The position numbers were made by a program, and so were the translations under genes. Source: Actinomycetes bacterium (GTDB lineage: Bacteria; Actinomycetota; Acidimicrobiia; Acidimicrobiales; UBA8190). Taken from it: a stretch of 15,485 bases of DNA. The notes beneath the pieces were generated by a model, which ran no database searches, was not told where the DNA came from, and saw only the letters and a program-made list of their open reading frames with translations. Of the stretch, positions 1-6,035 are shown in pieces; within the stretch, counting starts at the first letter, position 1, and each line of letters starts with the position of its first letter. Where the stretch lies: contig JAJZYI010000036.1 in NCBI GenBank assembly GCA_021798135.1, forward strand, positions 1 to 15,485. Direction: 5' to 3'.

Positions 1-138
1 CGGCTGCTCGCCGGGGACGTCGCGGTGGCGATGATGACCGAGGGGCGCGGCTTCTCGAACGCCAAGGCCAAGCGGGAGCTCGGCTGGGAGCCGCGCTACC
101 CGTCGTGGCGTCAGGGTTTCGAGGAGGGCCCGCACTGA
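1..138 (+). CDS. C-terminal end of an NAD-dependent epimerase/dehydratase (partial)
   Basis: Frame 1 is open from the first base and ends in TGA at 136-138, giving 45 residues. The stretch SNAKAKRELGWEPRYPSWRQGF-like, with its K-A-K-R-E-L-G-W-x-P core followed by W-R-x-G-F, is the usual last segment of extended short-chain dehydrogenases that act on nucleotide sugars. In these proteins it closes the substrate-binding lobe. The Rossmann fold and the Y-x3-K active site lie outside the window, so the substrate cannot be told. The gene converges with the ATPase operon, 166 bases of repeat-rich DNA apart. Family level is fairly safe; the exact enzyme is unknown. Confidence 0.72.
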   Translation, partial: RLLAGDVAVAMMTEGRGFSNAKAKRELGWEPRYPSWRQGFEEGPH

Positions 139-216
139 GGAGGCGGGGCCGAGCCCTGGACCGCTCCGCCCCGCACGGCGTCGTGCCGCCGGTCCGGCCC
201 TCCCGCCGCAGCGGGA

Positions 217-258
217 CGCCGCTCGCCGCTCGCCGCTCGCCGCTCGCCGCTCGCCGCT
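217..258. repeat. Six perfect 7-bp tandem units (CGCCGCT)
   Basis: The unit CGCCGCT occurs six times without a mismatch, between the epimerase stop (138) and the ATPase stop (305 on the minus strand). Seven is not a multiple of three, which suits non-coding DNA. Perfect identity suggests recent slippage, so copy number may vary between strains. Confidence 0.9.
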
Positions 259-294
259 GGTCGTGCTCCTGGTCGTGCTCCCGGTCGTGCTCCG
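259..294. repeat. Three 12-bp tandem units (GGTCGTGCTCCN)
   Basis: Three units of GGTCGTGCTCC plus one variable base directly abut the 7-bp array. Together the two arrays fill about half of the 166-base convergent intergenic gap. No clear terminator hairpin was seen in this gap. Confidence 0.85.
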
Positions 295-304
295 CCCGGT
301 CCGG

Positions 305-2854
305 TCAGCCCCCCGGGACGGGGGCTGCGGCGCCGAGGCGCTGCAGCAGCGGCGCCTTGACCAGGTCGAGGAGCACCGTGGCCGCCGCCACCGCGCCGAG
401 GAGCACGGCGATGGGGCCCAGGCCGACGGGGGCCATGAGGACCCCGCGGCTGGCGAGGGTCGCCACCGCCACGACGTCGAGCCCGGTGGCCGCCAGCATC
501 CAGGCGCTCGGCCGGCTGGCCCACAGGTGACGGCGCTCGCGCACCAGGTACACGGTGGCCTGGCCGGTGAAGACGAGCATCACGAAGACGAGCGTCTGGG
601 TGCTCCGCAGGCCGAGCCCCAGCACGTCGCGACCGATGGCGAAGGTGGCGAACGACCCGGCGAGCCACGGGACGGCGACCCCGAGCGCGGCGATCGAGAT
701 GGCGGGCACGTGCCAGCGGTCCGGCCGGGGGGAGAAGCCGACGCGGTCGGTGGCGATCGACATGGTGACGACGTCGTTGGCGAAGAGCAGCAGCAGCACC
801 AGCCTGGGGGTGGTCACGAAGCTGCCGGTGACGATGAGGCCGAGCCCGAGGAACAGCGACACCTGGAAGGTCTTGGCGATCTTGTTCAGCGTGTAGGTGA
901 GCATGCGCTGGTAGACCCGGCGCCCGGTCTCGACGGCGGTGACGATCCCGCCCAGGCCGGCATCGGTGAGCACGATGCTGGCGGCGTCCTTGGCCACGTC
1001 GGTGGCCTCCGACACCGCGACGCCGACCTCGGCCCGCTTCAGGGCGGGGGCGTCGTTCACGCCGTCGCCGGTCATGCCGACGACGTGCCCGGCCCGCTGG
1101 GCCCGTTCGACGAGGGCGAGCTTGTCCTGGGGGAGGACCCCGGCCACCACGTCGTAGTCGAGCGTGGTGCCGCTGCGGTCGCCCAGGACCTGCGGGGGGG
1201 CGAGCCGGTCGCCGATGCCCACCTGCCGGGCGACGGCGAGGGCGGTCGGCGCGGCGTCGCCGCTCACCATCACGACCCTCACCCCCAGCTCGTGCAGGTG
1301 CTCGACGAGCGCGGCCGAGTCGTCGCGCACGGGGTCGCCGAGCGCGACGAGCCCGGCGAGGTCCAGGCCGGTAGTGCCGGCAGGGCCGGCAGAGCCGGCA
1401 GGGCCGGCAGGGCCGGCAGGGCCGGCAGAGCTGGCAGGGCCGGCAGAGCTGGCAGGGCCGGCGGCGACGGCGAGCACCCGGGCACCGCCCGAGGCGAGGG
1501 CGTCCACGTCGGCCTCGACGCCTGGCGGGCACGCGGCCAGCGAGCAGACGACCGACGGTGCGCCCTTCAGCACCCTGAGCTGCACCCCGCCGGACTCGAC
1601 CCGGGCCTCGGAGCGCTTGGTCTCGGGGTCGAACGGGACGAAGGCGACCCTGGCCGCCTGCCCGGCGGTGCCGCTCCCGTCCGCCGCGATGACGGCGAGG
1701 TCGATGGGGTCCTGGGTGGCCTCGTCGGACGCAGCGGCGGCGAGCCCGAGGACCTCGGAGACCGCACGTCCGCGGTAGGGGAGCACGGCGGTGACCGACA
1801 GCCGGTTCTCGGTGATGGTGCCGGTCTTGTCCGCGCACAGCAGGTCCATCGCCGCGGCCTCCTCGATGGCCGACAGGTGGGTGACCAGCACCCCGGGTCG
1901 AGCGAGGTCGAGCGCCCCCAGCGAGGTGGCCAGGGTGAACGTGGCGGGCAGGGCGACGGGGACGGTGGCGACGACCAGGATGAGCACGAAGGGCAGGAGG
2001 TCGGCAGCGGGCAGGTGGACGACCAGCCCGTAGGCCAGGATGGCGACCACCAGCGCCCCGTCCATCGCGAGCAGGGCCCACACGACTCGGAAGATGGTCT
2101 GCTCCAGGTGGCTGGCGGTCTTCGCCGTCCGCACGAGCTCGGCGGTGCGCCCGAAGTAGGTGTGGGCGCCGGTGGCGGTCACCTCGCCGGTCGCCTCGCC
2201 ACGGCGCACGACCGAGCCGGCGTAAAGGGGGCCGCCCGGTCCCACGTCCACCTCGGCGGACTCCCCGGTGAGCACGGACTGGTCCACCGCGGCGCCGCCG
2301 TCGAGGACGGCGAGGTCGGCGGGGACGATGTCGCCGACCCGGACGTGGGCGACGTCGCCGGGCACGAGCCGGCTGGCGTCGACGAGCTGCCAGCGGCCGT
2401 CGCGCAGCACCCGCGCCTGCACGGCGAGCCGGCTGCGCAGGAGCGACAGGGCCTGGCGGGCCCGCCTCTCCTGCAGGAAGCTCAGCACCCCGTTGAAGAC
2501 GACCAGGACGGCGACGATCACCGCCTCCGTCCCCTTGCCCGCCGCCAGCTCCAGGACCACGGCCGCTTCGATCAGGAACGGCACCGGACCGGTCAGCTTG
2601 GCCGCCAGCTGCCGCACGAGGTGGGGGCGCTCGGCTTCGATGGCGTTCGGTCCGTAGCGAGCCAGGCGCTCGGCGGCCTCGGCCTGGCCGAGCCCGCCGC
2701 CTGCGGCCGGGGGCTGGGTCTGGTGGTGCTTGCCGCCTGCGGCCGGGGGGTGGGTCTGGCCGAGCCCGCTGCCCGCGGCCGGTGCGTCGACCCCTGCCCG
2801 GGTCGCCGCGGTGGCGGGCGGCCGCCCTGCCTCGGGCTCCCGGCTCCTGCTCAT
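305..2854 (-). CDS. P3A-type (plasma-membrane H+-ATPase-like) P-type ATPase
   Basis: An 849-residue membrane pump that should use ATP to export protons and build membrane potential. Visible motifs are TGES at 196-199 (A domain), PVALP at 299-303 in helix M4, phosphorylation site DKTGTIT with Asp342, KGAP at 430-433 in the nucleotide-binding domain, and TGDGVND at 595-601. The N-terminal segment around residues 62-100 and LSAIEE before the DKTG site match fungal/plant PMA pumps rather than calcium or heavy-metal pumps. Asn693-Asp694 in M6, followed by TMSIATDRV, aligns with the plant proton-acceptor Asp (Asp684 of AHA2). There are no N-terminal CxxC metal motifs. ATG at 2854 was chosen because it overlaps the usp stop as ATGA; longer starts would run through usp. 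Odd features are a low-complexity N-terminal extension (1-55) and an A-G-P-rich insert (about 464-496). Proton as the ion is inferred from motifs. Confidence 0.93.
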   Translation of the reverse strand: MSRSREPEAGRPPATAATRAGVDAPAAGSGLGQTHPPAAGGKHHQTQPPAAGGGLGQAEAAERLARYGPNAIEAERPHLVRQLAAKLTGPVPFLIEAAVVLELAAGKGTEAVIVAVLVVFNGVLSFLQERRARQALSLLRSRLAVQARVLRDGRWQLVDASRLVPGDVAHVRVGDIVPADLAVLDGGAAVDQSVLTGESAEVDVGPGGPLYAGSVVRRGEATGEVTATGAHTYFGRTAELVRTAKTASHLEQTIFRVVWALLAMDGALVVAILAYGLVVHLPAADLLPFVLILVVATVPVALPATFTLATSLGALDLARPGVLVTHLSAIEEAAAMDLLCADKTGTITENRLSVTAVLPYRGRAVSEVLGLAAAASDEATQDPIDLAVIAADGSGTAGQAARVAFVPFDPETKRSEARVESGGVQLRVLKGAPSVVCSLAACPPGVEADVDALASGGARVLAVAAGPASSAGPASSAGPAGPAGPAGSAGPAGTTGLDLAGLVALGDPVRDDSAALVEHLHELGVRVVMVSGDAAPTALAVARQVGIGDRLAPPQVLGDRSGTTLDYDVVAGVLPQDKLALVERAQRAGHVVGMTGDGVNDAPALKRAEVGVAVSEATDVAKDAASIVLTDAGLGGIVTAVETGRRVYQRMLTYTLNKIAKTFQVSLFLGLGLIVTGSFVTTPRLVLLLLFANDVVTMSIATDRVGFSPRPDRWHVPAISIAALGVAVPWLAGSFATFAIGRDVLGLGLRSTQTLVFVMLVFTGQATVYLVRERRHLWASRPSAWMLAATGLDVVAVATLASRGVLMAPVGLGPIAVLLGAVAAATVLLDLVKAPLLQRLGAAAPVPGG
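1375..1464 (-). repeat. Ten 9-bp in-frame repeats inside the ATPase gene
   Basis: Ten units of the type GGCCGGCAG/AGCTGGCAG (plus strand) encode a collagen-like run of A-G-P and A-S-S triplets, about residues 464-496. They sit where the chain leaves the nucleotide-binding domain and re-enters the phosphorylation domain, just before GLVALGDP. The 9-bp period means copy changes keep the frame. Confidence 0.92.
2696..2759 (-). repeat. Two 28-bp repeats at 36-bp period in the ATPase N-terminus
   Basis: Copies at 2696-2723 and 2732-2759 differ at one base. The 36-bp period equals 12 codons, so the protein shows two PPAAGG blocks with Q/H-rich linkers before the conserved N-terminus. A more degenerate third block follows at about 2764-2782. 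Confidence 0.8.
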
Positions 2855-3330
2855 GCAGGGGCCGGGGTGGCCGGCGCCTCCATGAGCCGTCTGGAGGGGA
2901 CGATCACCACCGGGCGGAGGCAGTGCTGCGCGCACGCGGTGCCGACCGAGCCGATCAGCAGCCCGGAGACCGGGCCGCGGCCGTGCGACCCCACGACCAG
3001 CATGTCGGCCTCCGCAGCGCGCGCACACAGGGCCTCGGCGGGGTCGCCCTCGAGCACGATCGGCTCGACCTCGACCGCGGCGGTCTCGGCGGCGGTCTCG
3101 GCGACGGTCTCGGCGACGGTCTCGGTGAGGCGCTCGGAGGCGCGCTCGACCAGCCTGCCCTCGTCCACCGGGTAGGAGAACTCGATGTTCCGGGCGAGGT
3201 CGTAGGGGCTCTGCCAGACGACCACCGCCTCCACGACCGAGCCGCGGACGGCAGCCTCCTCGAGGGCCCAGGCCAAGGCCCGGCGCGATCCCTCCGAGCC
3301 GTCGACCCCGACGACGATCCGACCGGTCAC
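2851..3330 (-). CDS. Universal stress protein, UspA family, ATP-binding type
   Basis: A 159-residue single Usp domain. The start MTGRIVVGVDGSEGS is the classic first strand and loop. Near the end, Gly114-x2-Gly117-x9-Gly127-Ser128 matches the G-2X-G-9X-G(S/T) ATP-binding signature, so it is the ATP-binding rather than UspA-like non-binding type. GTG at 3330 was chosen because it gives the family N-terminus and overlaps the stop of a leader ORF (GTGA); its own Shine-Dalgarno sequence is poor. It overlaps the ATPase start by ATGA, so the two are probably translated together. Residues 69-85 carry a four-fold V/A-A-E-T repeat. A role in modulating the pump under stress is an inference from context. 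Confidence 0.93.
   Translation of the reverse strand: MTGRIVVGVDGSEGSRRALAWALEEAAVRGSVVEAVVVWQSPYDLARNIEFSYPVDEGRLVERASERLTETVAETVAETAAETAAVEVEPIVLEGDPAEALCARAAEADMLVVGSHGRGPVSGLLIGSVGTACAQHCLRPVVIVPSRRLMEAPATPAPA
3080..3127 (-). repeat. Four 12-bp in-frame repeats inside usp
   Basis: Four units close to RCGGTCTCGGCG (plus strand) encode repeated A-E-T blocks (residues 69-85) in the linker helix region of the Usp fold. The period keeps the reading frame. Confidence 0.85.
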
Positions 3331-3407
3331 GGCGACGGCCACCACTGCCTGCCCGGCAGGGCGCGTCCGCACCGATCGGCCCCGGCCTCCCGGCACGCGC
3401 AGCGCAT
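3327..3407 (-). CDS. Short leader ORF (26 codons) coupled to usp
   Basis: ATG at 3407 is preceded by AAGGAGG (3421-3415), 7 bases away, the best ribosome binding site in the window. The ORF encodes 26 residues, including three Cys in the first half and a Trp-Trp pair at 22-23, and ends in TGA whose first bases overlap the usp GTG (GTGA). A -10-like element at 3445-3440 would place the transcript start about 25 bases upstream of the ATG. I recognise no homologue. It could be a translated leader that feeds ribosomes to the weak usp start, a small functional peptide, or a chance ORF. Translation is inferred; the site and overlap are directly visible. Confidence 0.55.
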   Translation of the reverse strand: MRCACREAGADRCGRALPGRQWWPSP

Positions 3408-3439
3408 CGTCGGACCTCCTTCGGGAGCTCTCGCGACCG

Positions 3440-3482
3440 ACGCTAGGAGGACCCGACGCCGCCCGACAGGGGCGAAGGTCCC
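3440..3482 (-). promoter_or_regulatory. Predicted promoter with DosR/DevR-like box for the leader-usp-ATPase operon
   Basis: On the minus strand, GGGACCTTCGCCCCTG (3482-3467) resembles the DosR/DevR half-palindrome with its GGGAC-N4-G-N-CCC core. A TAGCGT -10-like hexamer lies at 3445-3440. With a start near 3433 the box centre falls at about -41, touching the -35 region, which is where a class II activator such as DosR binds. The -35 itself is poor, as expected for an activator-dependent promoter. The regulator gene is not in the window. Confidence 0.5.
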
Positions 3483-3520
3483 TCGCCGGTGGGCGTGCCG
3501 AGCTCGGACGTCGGCCAGGC

Positions 3521-3595
3521 CGTCCCGGGGTGGCCCGGTGGTGCCGGGGTGGCGCGCCCGAGGTGGCCAGGTCGTCCCGGGGTGGCCCGGTGGTG
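3521..3595. repeat. Two perfect 23-bp direct repeats
   Basis: The 23-base block starting CGTCCCGGGGTGGCCC occurs at 3521-3543 and 3573-3595, 52 bases apart, with a degenerate third copy near 3627. It lies in the 440-base gap between usp and the YkoF-like gene; no gene is seen there. Confidence 0.8.
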
Positions 3596-3701
3596 ATGGC
3601 TCGGTCGTCCCCGGGACCGGCCGTCCCGAGGTGGCCCTGCCCTGCCGGCACCGGCAGGCCGCAGCCCGACGTGCCGGTCGGGCGACCCGGGTGCAGGATG
3701 G

Positions 3702-3743
3702 TCGGCGGTTGGCGGTCGGCGGTCGGCGGTCGGCTGTCGCCGG
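3702..3743. repeat. Six 7-bp tandem units (TCGGCGG and variants)
   Basis: Units TCGGCGG, TTGGCGG, TCGGCGG, TCGGCGG, TCGGCTG and TCGCCGG run head to tail, about 105 bases before the YkoF-like start. This is a second 7-bp array in non-coding DNA with a sequence different from the one at 217. Confidence 0.85.
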
Positions 3744-3847
3744 TCGTGCCGGCCGGGAGCGCCGGCCGGGCGCGCCGGCCGGTCCTGGGGGAAGCGCACG
3801 CCGCGCCTCGGAGCCGCGCCGACCCTCGTCGTCGAACGGAGACGGCC

Positions 3848-4087
3848 ATGGACGTGAGCTGCCAGTTCGCCCTCTACCCCCTCGGCGAGGCCGAGCTCGG
3901 TCCGGCCATCCACGCCGGCCTGGCGGCGCTCTCGGCGCGTGGACTCAGCGTGGAGCCGGGCCCGATGAGCACGCTGGTGCGCGGGCCGGTGGACGAGGTC
4001 TTCGCCGCGCTCGCCGAGGCCTTCAAGGCCGCGGGCGGCGCCACCGTGCTCGTCGCCACGGTGTCGAACGCCTGTCCCGTGCCCTGA
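3848..4087 (+). CDS. Single-domain YkoF-type thiamine/HMP-binding protein
   Basis: A 79-residue cytoplasmic protein. The start MDVSCQFALYPLG, the GPVDEVFAAL segment and the end VLVATVSNACP fit one YKOF domain, the ferredoxin-like fold that binds thiamine or its hydroxymethylpyrimidine moiety; Bacillus YkoF has two such domains, so this is a half-length form that would need to dimerise. ATG at 3848 follows GGAG about six bases upstream. The open frame extends upstream to 3530, but through repeat DNA with no likeness, so that part is rejected. It is divergent from the usp operon. No transporter or thiamine gene is next to it, so its partner is unknown. Confidence 0.8.
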   Translation: MDVSCQFALYPLGEAELGPAIHAGLAALSARGLSVEPGPMSTLVRGPVDEVFAALAEAFKAAGGATVLVATVSNACPVP

Positions 4088-4159
4088 GGGTCGGGGTTCC
4101 ACGCGGTTGCGGCTCCGGCCTGGCGTGGCCTGTGGCACCGGGCGGACGCGGGTCCGGAG

Positions 4160-4240
4160 CGCCCGTCGCCGTGGTCGGGGCGCGCCCGTCGCCGTGGTCG
4201 GGGCGCGCCCGTCGCCGTGGTCGGGGCGCGCCCGTCGCCG
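4160..4240. repeat. 23-bp tandem repeat, 3.5 perfect copies
   Basis: Three identical 23-bp units (4160-4182, 4183-4205, 4206-4228), beginning CGCCCGTCGCCG, are followed by a 12-base partial copy. No mismatches are seen, so the array is young or kept uniform. It lies 73 bases after the YkoF-like stop. Confidence 0.93.
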
Positions 4241-4470
4241 CGTCGTGGTGAAGGCCCCCCGACCCGTCGCCGACGCCCGCCGACGACCGGCGGGCCGAGC
4301 TGAACGTCACCGCTGAGACCGGAGCGCGGGCGAGGACGTGGCACGGTCGGCGAGCTGTGGCCGCACCGAGGTGGTGGGGAGGGGGAGCCCGGTGCTCGTC
4401 GCGCCGGTCGAGGAGGTCCGGCCGTCGGGTCCTCCGACCCTGTCCACGATCGCCGAGGCGGCGGAGACTG

Positions 4471-4510
4471 GATGTCGAACCTCGGCGGGCGATGTGGAAC
4501 CTCAGCGGGG
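4471..4510. repeat. Tandem 20-bp imperfect direct repeat
   Basis: Two adjacent copies of GATGTSGAACCTCRGCGGGS match at 17 of 20 positions. Twenty bases is about two helical turns, so two protein dimers could sit on one face. It lies about 200 bases upstream of the small membrane protein gene. A regulatory role is speculation. Confidence 0.7.
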
Positions 4511-4708
4511 CCGGAGGTGGCGTGGCGTCCGCGGTGGACGCCCACTGGACGGAGCGCACCGCGAGCGGCACGACGTCGCTGTCGCCCACGCCGGGCCTGT
4601 CCCACCGCCCCGCCGGGCGGACCGCTGTGCCCCGGCTGCCCACCGTCGACGTCCTCCCCGCGTGGCCGGCGTCCGCCGGACGGGCCCGGTCAAGAGGGGG
4701 TGGTCGGC

Positions 4709-5119
4709 ATGACAGTGGTGAAGAGGCCCGCCGGACGGGAACCGAGCCTGCCGCCGAGCGATGGGGCGCGTCGTCGCCTGACCCGGTGGTCGTGGGCGAT
4801 GGTCCCGGTGTACCTGTTCCTGTCGGCCTTGTCCGGGACCGTCCTGTTCCACGCGCTGCAGGGCCCCCTGGGCATCCACGAGGGCGACGTCATCCTGATG
4901 GCTCGGAGCGTCGCCGGCTGGGTCGCCGAGGTGGGCATCACCGTCGTGTTGCTGGCTGCTCCCGTCGCCGGTGTGGTCCTCGGCGGTGCCGCCATCCGTC
5001 GAGGGGGATCATGGGGACCGTGGACGGCTCTCGTCGCCAACGCGGCGTTCGCCCTCCTCACGCTCTACATGTTCATCGACGACGTGCACATGACGTACGG
5101 TACGAGCTGGTGGGGATGA
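4709..5119 (+). CDS. Small three-helix membrane protein, unknown function
   Basis: A 136-residue protein that I do not recognise. It has a charged cytoplasmic N-terminus of about 28 residues (basic at 21-26), then three hydrophobic stretches at about 32-50, 68-96 and 104-124, ending in the polar tail IDDVHMTYGTSWWG. His48, His57 and His127 are the only histidines and lie near predicted membrane borders. ATG at 4709 follows GAGGGGG with about eight bases between; the frame is open further upstream, but that part is Arg/Pro-rich and has no membrane segment. It stands alone, converging with the DinB-fold gene 63 bases away. A heme or metal role cannot be claimed from three histidines. Confidence 0.7.
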   Translation: MTVVKRPAGREPSLPPSDGARRRLTRWSWAMVPVYLFLSALSGTVLFHALQGPLGIHEGDVILMARSVAGWVAEVGITVVLLAAPVAGVVLGGAAIRRGGSWGPWTALVANAAFALLTLYMFIDDVHMTYGTSWWG

Positions 5120-5182
5120 CCGCCGTGGGCGACCGTGACGACCTCAGGGTCGGCGGGCGGCGGTGTCGCCTCGCTGCGGTGC

Positions 5183-5845
5183 TCAGACCACGCTGAAGCC
5201 CTCGGGGAGGCCGTGGCGACCGCAGAGGGCGAGCAGCACCTGCGGTGCGTCGGGACGCCCGGCGGCGATCTCCCCGGCGAGCACCGTCGACGCGGCGATC
5301 GCCGGCCGGAGGACCTCGGGGACGGGCAGGCCGAGCGCCCCTGCGAGGTCGAGGCCGTGCACGACGAGCTCGAAGGTGCGCGTCGGCAGGTACCCCGCCA
5401 GGGTCATCCGCCCCACCGCCGTGGCCATCGGCGTCGCGTCGTCGCTGCGGTCGACCAGCGCCGTCACGCGCTCGGCGAGGACCCGGACGGCGGCTGCGGG
5501 GTCGTCGCCGAGCGCCTCCCCGGCCTCCCTGCCGCGCTCGGCGATCGAGGCGTCCCGCCGCCGGCGGTCGTCGCTGCCCGGCGGCGCGGCTCCCGCTGCC
5601 GCGTAGTACGCCGCCGGCCCGTCGACGGGCGGGCCGTCGGCCGCCCGGCCGGCGTAGCTCTCGATCGTCGACAGCGCCCGGCAGGCGTGCCCGATCAGGT
5701 CCCGGACGCTCCAGCTCCCGAGGGCCGGCTCGCCGAGCCTGGCGGCCGGCACGGTGCCGACCAGCTCGACGAAGCCGTCGACCGCGCTCCGGAACGACGA
5801 CCGCACTGCCGGGCCGTGGGTGGTGTCGTGCACATGACGACTCAT
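5183..5845 (-). CDS. DinB/maleylpyruvate-isomerase-fold metalloprotein (TIGR03086-like)
   Basis: A 220-residue protein of the four-helix-bundle family that includes mycothiol-dependent maleylpyruvate isomerase. His53 in DLIGHACRAL, Glu159 and His163 in FELVVHGLDL give the His...Glu-x3-His zinc triad known from the Corynebacterium enzyme, so it should be catalytically able; a thiol-transfer reaction with mycothiol is likely but the substrate is unknown. The LGSWSVRDLIGH stretch is typical of the family. ATG at 5845 overlaps a predicted -10 element, so the true start may be the GTG at 5833 (216 residues), read from a leaderless transcript. It stands alone, divergent from the ABC operon by 190 bases. 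Confidence 0.85.
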   Translation of the reverse strand: MSRHVHDTTHGPAVRSSFRSAVDGFVELVGTVPAARLGEPALGSWSVRDLIGHACRALSTIESYAGRAADGPPVDGPAAYYAAAGAAPPGSDDRRRRDASIAERGREAGEALGDDPAAAVRVLAERVTALVDRSDDATPMATAVGRMTLAGYLPTRTFELVVHGLDLAGALGLPVPEVLRPAIAASTVLAGEIAAGRPDAPQVLLALCGRHGLPEGFSVV

Positions 5846-5870
5846 AGTCGTGCCGCGACGCCGGCGTCAA
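5837..5870 (-). promoter_or_regulatory. Promoter and dyad over the start codon of the DinB-fold gene
   Basis: On the minus strand TTGACG (5870-5865), an 18-base spacer and TATGAG (5846-5841) form a good -35/-10 pair. The -10 contains the annotated ATG. The same place carries a perfect dyad, ACGACT-ATG-AGTCGT (5851-5837), centred on that ATG. Transcription would then start near 5834, supporting GTG at 5833 as a leaderless start, and the dyad could be an operator. Confidence 0.45.
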
Positions 5871-6035
5871 CGACCCCCCGGCGAGCTTCCCGGCAGCCGC
5901 GGGCCCAGGGCGTCGCCGGCCCGCGCCCCGTGACGTTCGGCCCTACCTCGCCCCCGGTGCCGCCGCCACGCTGGTTGGGGTGACGGGCAGGCAGAGGAGC
6001 GCTCTGGACGAGTCGACCGGGAGGGAGCCCTGACG

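Larger units (their letters stand above)
4088..4708. other. Gene-poor, repeat-bearing intergenic stretch
   Basis: About 620 bases separate the YkoF-like gene and the small membrane protein. Open frames on both strands here give only Arg/Pro/Gly-rich translations with no recognisable domain. The stretch holds a 23-bp array (4160-4240), a perfect dyad GGGTC-CTCC-GACCC (4427-4440) and a tandem 20-bp pair (4471-4510). I see no RNA gene or clear terminator. Confidence 0.6.

Noticed and set aside
2855..3028. A 58-residue N-terminal extension of the ATPase (ATG at 3028)
   Set aside because: It would lie inside usp in another frame and shows no conserved sequence; ATG at 2854 with the ATGA overlap fits better.
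263..3175. A 970-codon open frame on the plus strand opposite the ATPase and usp genes
   Set aside because: Its translation is Gly/Arg/Glu/Asp-rich with no domain and mirrors the codon structure of the real genes; high-GC DNA commonly leaves antisense frames open.
3331..3849. A long upstream extension of the usp frame to ATG at 3849
   Set aside because: It crosses the predicted promoter, the repeats and the start of the divergent gene, and is low complexity; the Usp fold begins at 3330.
4427..4442. GGGTCCTCCGACCCTG as a third DosR-like box
   Set aside because: It keeps 13 of 16 bases of the usp box but loses the conserved GGGAC core and has no promoter at the right distance; kept only as a dyad.
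4338..4712. A 124-codon open frame in the gap after the YkoF-like gene, and others nearby on both strands
   Set aside because: Arg/Pro/Ala-rich, no ribosome site, no recognisable motif; judged non-coding.
5139..5152. CGACC-TCAG-GGTCG hairpin between two convergent genes as a terminator
   Set aside because: Only a five-base stem and no T tract; too weak to call, though the position would be suitable.
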